This document shows positions 6,788 through 9,807 of a stretch of DNA of 9,807 bases, piece by piece (position 1 is the stretch's first letter; every line of letters starts with the position of its first letter). Source of the DNA: JBDNFP01 sp041689775 (GTDB lineage Bacteria; Bacteroidota; Bacteroidia; Cytophagales; Spirosomataceae); assembly GCA_041689775.1 (NCBI GenBank), contig JBDNFP010000398.1, positions 1 to 9,807 on the forward strand, in the 5' to 3' direction. Both the position numbers and the translations under genes were made by a program. The notes beneath the pieces were generated by a model that was not told the DNA's origin, did no database searches, and saw only the letters and a program-made list of their open reading frames with translations.

Positions 6788-7285
6788 ATGGACGAATCTT
6801 GGATGATCGAATTTATTGAGCAGTCGCTCCACCGAATGCACGAAAATACCGCCCGTATTGGCAAATGCCTCGATCAACTGACCGAAAAGGAAGTTTGGCT
6901 CCGACCCAATTTGTCATCGAATAGTGTAGGAAATCTGATGTTGCACCTGTGCGGAAATATTCGTCAATATGCTGTATCAAGTTTGGGTAACCTACCCGAT
7001 ACCCGCACCCGTGACGCGGAGTTTCAGGCCACCGAAGGCTTTGATAAAAAGCAACTTCTACAATTACTTACCGACACCATCAAGGTTGCGGAAGTCATCA
7101 TTCAGACTTCCGATGTGGAAAATATATTACAGAAACGAACGGTACAATGCTACAACCTGTCAGGAATGGGCATCATCATTCATGTGCTAGAGCATTACTC
7201 CTACCATACCGGGCAAATTGCGTTCTGGACCAAGGAGCTCCGAAACAAAGACCTGGGTTTTTACGCTGGGAAGGAATTAGGGTAA
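6788..7285 (+). CDS. DinB-family (DUF1572-like) putative metal-dependent protein
   Basis: The 165-residue protein is a DinB/YfiT-like four-helix bundle, a superfamily of metal-binding proteins often acting as thiol-dependent transferases. The expected three-histidine metal site is visible: H53 in LMLHLCGN, and H136 and H140 in HVLEHYSYHTGQI, close to the C-terminus. NSVGNLMLHL followed by GNIRQY and the closing HTGQIAFWTK are typical of the DUF1572 branch. It has no signal peptide, so it should be cytoplasmic. Start is ATG 6788, 55 bp after the stop of the ABM gene; stop is TAA 7283-7285. The two genes lie in the same direction and may share a transcript. The partner thiol and substrate are unknown; it is not the DNA polymerase IV also called DinB. 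Confidence 0.87.
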   Translation: MDESWMIEFIEQSLHRMHENTARIGKCLDQLTEKEVWLRPNLSSNSVGNLMLHLCGNIRQYAVSSLGNLPDTRTRDAEFQATEGFDKKQLLQLLTDTIKVAEVIIQTSDVENILQKRTVQCYNLSGMGIIIHVLEHYSYHTGQIAFWTKELRNKDLGFYAGKELG

Positions 7286-7286
7286 T

Positions 7287-7362
7287 GGTTATCGGCGATC
7301 GGCCTGCATTGAATAAGACTACTGCAGGATATCAGCCAATTAAAAAATGCCGATCGCTAACC
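7287..7362. terminator. Hairpin in the gap between convergent genes, candidate bidirectional terminator
   Basis: GCGATCGGC at 7295-7303 pairs perfectly with GCCGATCGC at 7349-7357, and with a 3-nt bulge the pairing extends to GGTTA (7287-7291) and TAACC (7358-7362). Inside the loop CCTGCA (7303-7308) and TGCAGG (7323-7328) make a second small stem. It fills nearly all of the 83-bp gap between the DinB gene (plus) and the nuclease gene (minus). There is no clean U-tract after either arm, so termination is only probable. Confidence 0.45.
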
Positions 7363-7368
7363 GCCACT

Positions 7369-8211
7369 TCACCACCTTAGCTCCGTCCAAACGGGCCAAT
7401 GATCAGAAACCTGAATGTTGCCCTGCTCAATGGTTAGAAAACCATGGCACTCTACCTTGAAATGTTTGGTGGCAAAAATAAAGTCAATGTAGGGCCGGGG
7501 TTGGGCCGAACCAAATCCATTAAAGGAGGCTTCGCCACCAAAATGGGATTCCTTCGATCGATCCTGGGTATTATACAAGCGAGGCGAGCGCAAGCTCAGG
7601 ATGGTCTGAATACCGGGCGATTGCAAAGGCGTATTGAAATCTCCGGTCAAAAGAGTGGGTAATCCATTAGCAAGTTCGGTCATTTTTTGAGCAATGACCT
7701 TAGCACTTTCCTGGCGGGAAACCTCGCCAATGTGATCAAAGTGGGTATTGACCACCATGATTTCCTTTCCTGTTCTTAAATCTTTAAAACGCCCCCAAGT
7801 AGCAATACGCGTAATGGCCGCATCCCAGTTTTTACTGGCCACCACCTCGGGGTTTTCCGAAAGCCAAAAGGTTCCACTATTGATCAACTCAAAACGATCT
7901 TTTCGGTAAAAAATCGGAGAAAACTCCCCTTTTTCTTTTCCGTCGTCGCGCCCTACTCCCACCCAGGCGTATTGGGGTAGCCGTTCCTGCAAATCGTTTA
8001 TCTGACTCAGCAAGGCCTCCTGTAACCCAGCGAAGTCTGCCTCGTAGCTTGTAAACACCGAAGCCGCCAGATCTTTGCGGTAGGTCCAGGCATTTACTCC
8101 GTCGTTGGCCGTGGCGTAACGGATATTAAAGGACATCACGCGTAGGGTATCTTTTGAAAAACCTTCGGAGAAAATCATAAAAAATAGTGCAAACAGTAAG
8201 TATCTTTTCAC
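7369..8211 (-). CDS. Endonuclease/exonuclease/phosphatase-family protein, exported
   Basis: The product is a metal-dependent phosphodiesterase or phosphatase fold (DNase I-like). Counting from GTG 8211 it has 280 residues. Catalytic elements are all present; in this numbering they are N29 in SFNIRY, E65 in GLQEAL, H157 and D159 in NTHFDH, D191 and N193 in TGDFNTP, D243 in YIDFIF, and D270 and H271 in the terminal SDHWPV motif. It starts VKRYLLFALFFMIFSEGFSKD, a good signal peptide, so it is periplasmic or lipid-facing. I chose GTG (8209-8211) because it puts two basic residues directly before the hydrophobic stretch; the longer frame begins at TTG 8265 and would run to 18 bp from the divergent neighbour. 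Related Bacteroidota proteins are annotated only at family level, so the substrate (nucleic acid, inositol phosphate or phospholipid) is open. It converges with the DinB gene. Confidence 0.88.
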   Translation of the reverse strand: MKRYLLFALFFMIFSEGFSKDTLRVMSFNIRYATANDGVNAWTYRKDLAASVFTSYEADFAGLQEALLSQINDLQERLPQYAWVGVGRDDGKEKGEFSPIFYRKDRFELINSGTFWLSENPEVVASKNWDAAITRIATWGRFKDLRTGKEIMVVNTHFDHIGEVSRQESAKVIAQKMTELANGLPTLLTGDFNTPLQSPGIQTILSLRSPRLYNTQDRSKESHFGGEASFNGFGSAQPRPYIDFIFATKHFKVECHGFLTIEQGNIQVSDHWPVWTELRW

Positions 8212-8283
8212 AAGTACGCGTAGTTTTGAATCGTTCAAATAGCAATTGTACCCAAAAGAACCCAAACTCCCCTACCTACCGCT

Positions 8284-8655
8284 TTGAAATCAATATTCTC
8301 TTACTGCCAACGGCACCTGTGGCCTGCCATTACCTGGACCCTACTCATCCTGATTGCCTGTACCTGGCCCGGTAAAGATTTACCCGACGCGCCCGTTGTA
8401 GGCTTTGATAAAATCGTGCACGCCGGGCTATTCATTGGCTGGACAGGCTTGTGGCTACTTGCCGTTCCCAAAAAGTATTCGATGATCTTGGTCATAGGGA
8501 TTGGCTACGGTATATTTCTAGAATTCTACCAACAATGGTTACCTTTTGACCGGACATTTGATTGGTGGGATGCCGCCGCTGATGGGTTGGGTGTATTTTT
8601 AGGAGCGCTCCTGTATTGGCTTTTCACCAAGATGAGACTTATTAATCGTCAGTAA
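8284..8655 (+). CDS. VanZ-like family membrane protein
   Basis: The 123-residue protein has four predicted membrane helices (about 13-29, 45-61, 66-82 and 98-114) and the VanZ-like signatures: FDKIVHAGLF at 41-50, GIFLEFYQQWLPFDRTFDWWD at about 76-96 read in pieces with E80, Q84, R90 and D93, and DGLGVFLGALL at 100-110. VanZ itself gives low-level teicoplanin resistance, but most family members are uncharacterised inner-membrane proteins. The start must be TTG at 8284, because no ATG or GTG is in frame between the upstream stop (8227-8229) and the first membrane helix. It diverges from the nuclease gene with 72 bp between starts. Confidence 0.85.
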   Translation: MKSIFSYCQRHLWPAITWTLLILIACTWPGKDLPDAPVVGFDKIVHAGLFIGWTGLWLLAVPKKYSMILVIGIGYGIFLEFYQQWLPFDRTFDWWDAAADGLGVFLGALLYWLFTKMRLINRQ

Positions 8656-8964
8656 ATTCCAATTTGGTTACTTATCAATTCAATGAACTTGATCGTTTCC
8701 TTATAATTAGTTGCCTTTCTGTTCGTTTAGAGGGAGCCTGTGGCAATTGATTAAGGTTGACGCTATTTGAGTCATGAATTTACCATCTTATATCATAACA
8801 ACGGGTTCGTTGTGTCTCCGCTCAGCGGTCCAATGGATAAGAAGTTCCTGCAATTCAGTAGTTCCTTTCTTCAATTTAAACAACAAGATAATTTGTGTCA
8901 GAATCGTCCATCTAGTAAGGGGTAAGCGGTTGATTCACAAGGAGAGCAAATACCCAACAAGAAC
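8656..8964. other. 309-bp intergenic region, no gene supported
   Basis: No convincing gene or RNA was found. It holds an 11-bp odd palindrome CCGCTCAGCGG (8818-8828), a direct repeat AGTTCCT at 8843-8849 and 8860-8866, and TAATTTG (8890-8896), one base short of the TAnnTTTG element. AAGGAG at 8939-8944 is too far from the ATG at 8965 to be an ordinary ribosome binding site. An open frame at 8774-8992 exists but has no recognisable domain and overlaps the next gene. Confidence 0.4.
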
Positions 8965-9576
8965 ATGCATAAATCGATTTCGATTCTCATAGTAAGTTTA
9001 ACCCTTTTGCAATTCTCAGCCCACGGGCAGATAATCCTCTACGATATTCTGCTGGCCGGGCGCGATGTGGGGGAGCTTAAAATATCCCCGGCCCAAGCGG
9101 GCGGAGGATCTGAAAGTTTACGGGTAGAGGGTGGAATCAACACTGTTTTTTATGATGTAGTGTACGTGGGAGAAAACTATTTTGAAAAAGGGATACTAAA
9201 AACCTCCATGTCAAGCCAGGAGGTCAACGGAAAACTGAAAGAAAAAACCAAAACCATTAAAAATCAAAATAGCTATCAGGTGATTTATGCGGATGCCCGT
9301 TCGGTCCCGAAAGATAATCCTCCCCTGATACACCCAATCAACCATACCGTAACGAGTCTTTACTACCGTGAGCCTTTGGAAATGACCCAGATCTATTCAG
9401 AGCGTTTTGGTCAAATGTGTGTGGTCAAAAAGGTATCACCCGGTACCTATGAAGTTGTGATGCCCGACGGCAAAAAAACTCTATTTAGCTACCTAAATGG
9501 ACAATGCCACGAGGTACGTTCGGAAATAGTAGGCATATCTCTGGTATTCCGCATTCGGCCCGACAGCCTGCGGTAG
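8965..9576 (+). CDS. DUF6134-like exported protein of unknown function
   Basis: The 203-residue product begins MHKSISILIVSLTLLQFSAHGQ, a clear signal peptide with cleavage near residue 20-22. The mature part is beta-rich and looks like Bacteroidota proteins of the DUF6134 type: YDILLAGRDVGELKI at 26-40, a VVYVGENYFEKGIL segment at 65-78, SLYYREPLEM at 131-140 followed by a TYEVVMPDGKKTLFSY block, and a closing amphipathic strand. It should lie in the periplasm or cell envelope. Two cysteines, C152 and C181, could form a disulfide. Start ATG 8965 and stop TAG 9574-9576. No neighbour gives a functional clue; the family has no known activity. The family call is from pattern memory and is moderately sure. 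Confidence 0.72.
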   Translation: MHKSISILIVSLTLLQFSAHGQIILYDILLAGRDVGELKISPAQAGGGSESLRVEGGINTVFYDVVYVGENYFEKGILKTSMSSQEVNGKLKEKTKTIKNQNSYQVIYADARSVPKDNPPLIHPINHTVTSLYYREPLEMTQIYSERFGQMCVVKKVSPGTYEVVMPDGKKTLFSYLNGQCHEVRSEIVGISLVFRIRPDSLR

Positions 9577-9684
9577 TAGTCATCAATTGAAGTAGATAGT
9601 ACCAACTATTCCCACTTTGGGTAACTTGTTGATTATCAATGGTTTGATTTCAGAAAAAAACTTTATAACTGAAAACTGGACAAA

Positions 9685-9723
9685 ATGAATAAAAGCGATG
9701 GAAATCTTGTTTGGAGAGAGTGA
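9685..9723 (+). CDS. Candidate 12-codon leader ORF overlapping the transposase start
   Basis: ATG 9685 opens a frame encoding MNKSDGNLVWRE and stopping at TGA 9721-9723. The stop overlaps the proposed GTG start of the next frame as GTGA, an arrangement typical of translational coupling. The left outer arm of the hairpin at 9691-9754 lies in codons 3-6, so ribosomes on the leader would open the hairpin. Existence of the frame is seen; its translation is inference. Confidence 0.3.
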   Translation: MNKSDGNLVWRE

Positions 9724-9754
9724 AAAACCAACAAGACATCTTCGCATCGCTTTT
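9691..9754 (+). promoter_or_regulatory. Two-part hairpin enclosing the transposase start codon
   Basis: AAAAGCGATG (9691-9700) is the exact reverse complement of CATCGCTTTT (9745-9754). Inside, TCTTGTT (9705-9711) pairs with AACAAGA (9730-9736), and GG (9713-9714) with CC (9728-9729) past one bulged T. The GTG at 9720-9722 sits in the apical loop. Such structures at the 5' end of IS transcripts are known in other IS families to block translation of transposase from read-through mRNA. Confidence 0.45.
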
Positions 9755-9807
9755 GGACAAATTTAAGGTTAAGTTACCAAAAGCCCAAAAGACACGAATC
9801 AAGACGC
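9720..9807 (+). CDS. 5' end of a probable insertion-sequence transposase (partial at right edge)
   Basis: The frame runs from an upstream in-frame stop (TAA 9690-9692) to the window edge. The start must be GTG 9720 or TTG 9711; GTG is preferred because it overlaps the leader stop. The 29 visible residues begin VKNQQDIFASLLDKFKVKLP and continue with a basic KAQKTRIKT. A short helix of the form LLxKFKxxLPK followed by basic residues is like the N-terminus of DDE transposases of IS4-type elements common in Bacteroidota, but the catalytic domain lies outside the window, so the family is not proven. I could not define a terminal inverted repeat upstream. Confidence 0.5.
   Translation, partial: MKNQQDIFASLLDKFKVKLPKAQKTRIKT

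Noticed and set aside
8805..8835. tRNA-like GGGTTCG motif followed by a small palindrome
   Set aside because: No acceptor stem, D-arm or anticodon arm can be placed around it on either strand.
8774..8992. Plus-strand open frame of 72 codons before the DUF6134-like gene
   Set aside because: No recognisable domain; it overlaps the signal-peptide codons of the next gene in another frame and has no supporting start signal.
1..9807. Idea that both edges are parts of the same insertion sequence
   Set aside because: Attractive, but comparing the reverse complement of 112-135 with the bases upstream of 9720 by eye gave no convincing terminal inverted repeat, so I keep the two edge fragments separate.
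1..9807. CRISPR array, toxin-antitoxin or defence-system genes
   Set aside because: No regularly spaced repeats and no protein with matching motifs were seen; the nuclease-family gene is a single exported enzyme, not part of a defence cluster.

Overview
The window looks like a chromosomal accessory or housekeeping segment from a Bacteroidota bacterium, probably of the Cytophagales/Spirosomaceae type. This is an inference from content. It holds a TonB-linked CarboxypepD_reg-like leader domain, a DUF6134-type exported protein, an exported TIM-barrel sugar isomerase with a twin-arginine leader, an exported SMP-30 lactonase, a DinB/DUF1572-type protein, and one exact match to the Bacteroidota -7 promoter element (TAnnTTTG, as TACCTTTG at 4914-4921). 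No rRNA, tRNA, CRISPR array or phage structural gene was seen.

Layout. Positions 1-111 are the 3' tail of an unidentified reading frame that runs in from the left edge. Positions 132-523 (minus) are a broken gene for a TonB-dependent outer-membrane protein: its signal peptide is split by a one-base frameshift, and homology stops after the carboxypeptidase-regulatory-like domain. Directly upstream of it on the same strand is an intact exported SMP-30/gluconolactonase-like gene (575-1471). Across a 324-bp divergent gap lies an exported sugar isomerase/epimerase-like TIM barrel (1796-2731) followed by a good rho-independent terminator. Then comes a two-gene minus-strand operon, DUF427 (4716 to 4435) and a divergent BCCT-family transporter (4423 to 2891). 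Divergent from this operon is a Bcr/CflA-type MFS drug exporter (4941-6158).

Between the exporter and the next gene sits a 161-bp element with perfect 19-bp terminal inverted repeats that begin and end with TA, resembling a MITE. Immediately after it is an antibiotic-biosynthesis-monooxygenase-fold gene (6412-6732) with an in-frame TAA at codon 7, so it is probably a pseudogene. A DinB-family protein (6788-7285) converges on an exported endonuclease/exonuclease/phosphatase-family enzyme (8211 to 7369), with a hairpin in the 83-bp gap. A VanZ-like membrane protein (8284-8655) diverges from the nuclease gene, and a DUF6134-like exported protein follows (8965-9576). The right edge enters what is probably an insertion-sequence transposase (from 9720). 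Its start codon lies in the loop of a two-part hairpin and overlaps, as GTGA, the stop codon of a 12-codon leader ORF.

How the genes fit together. The left third suggests sugar or lactone handling outside the cytoplasm (lactonase, isomerase, remnant of an outer-membrane receptor). The middle is small-molecule transport (BCCT uptake, MFS export). The rest is made of single, loosely related genes. Decay (two pseudogenes), a MITE-like repeat and a probable IS at one edge indicate a region with ongoing rearrangement. I found no convincing multi-gene defence or biosynthetic system. The most unusual signals are the MITE-like element, the leader-peptide/hairpin arrangement at the transposase start, and the DUF427-BCCT operon with altered transporter signature motifs.
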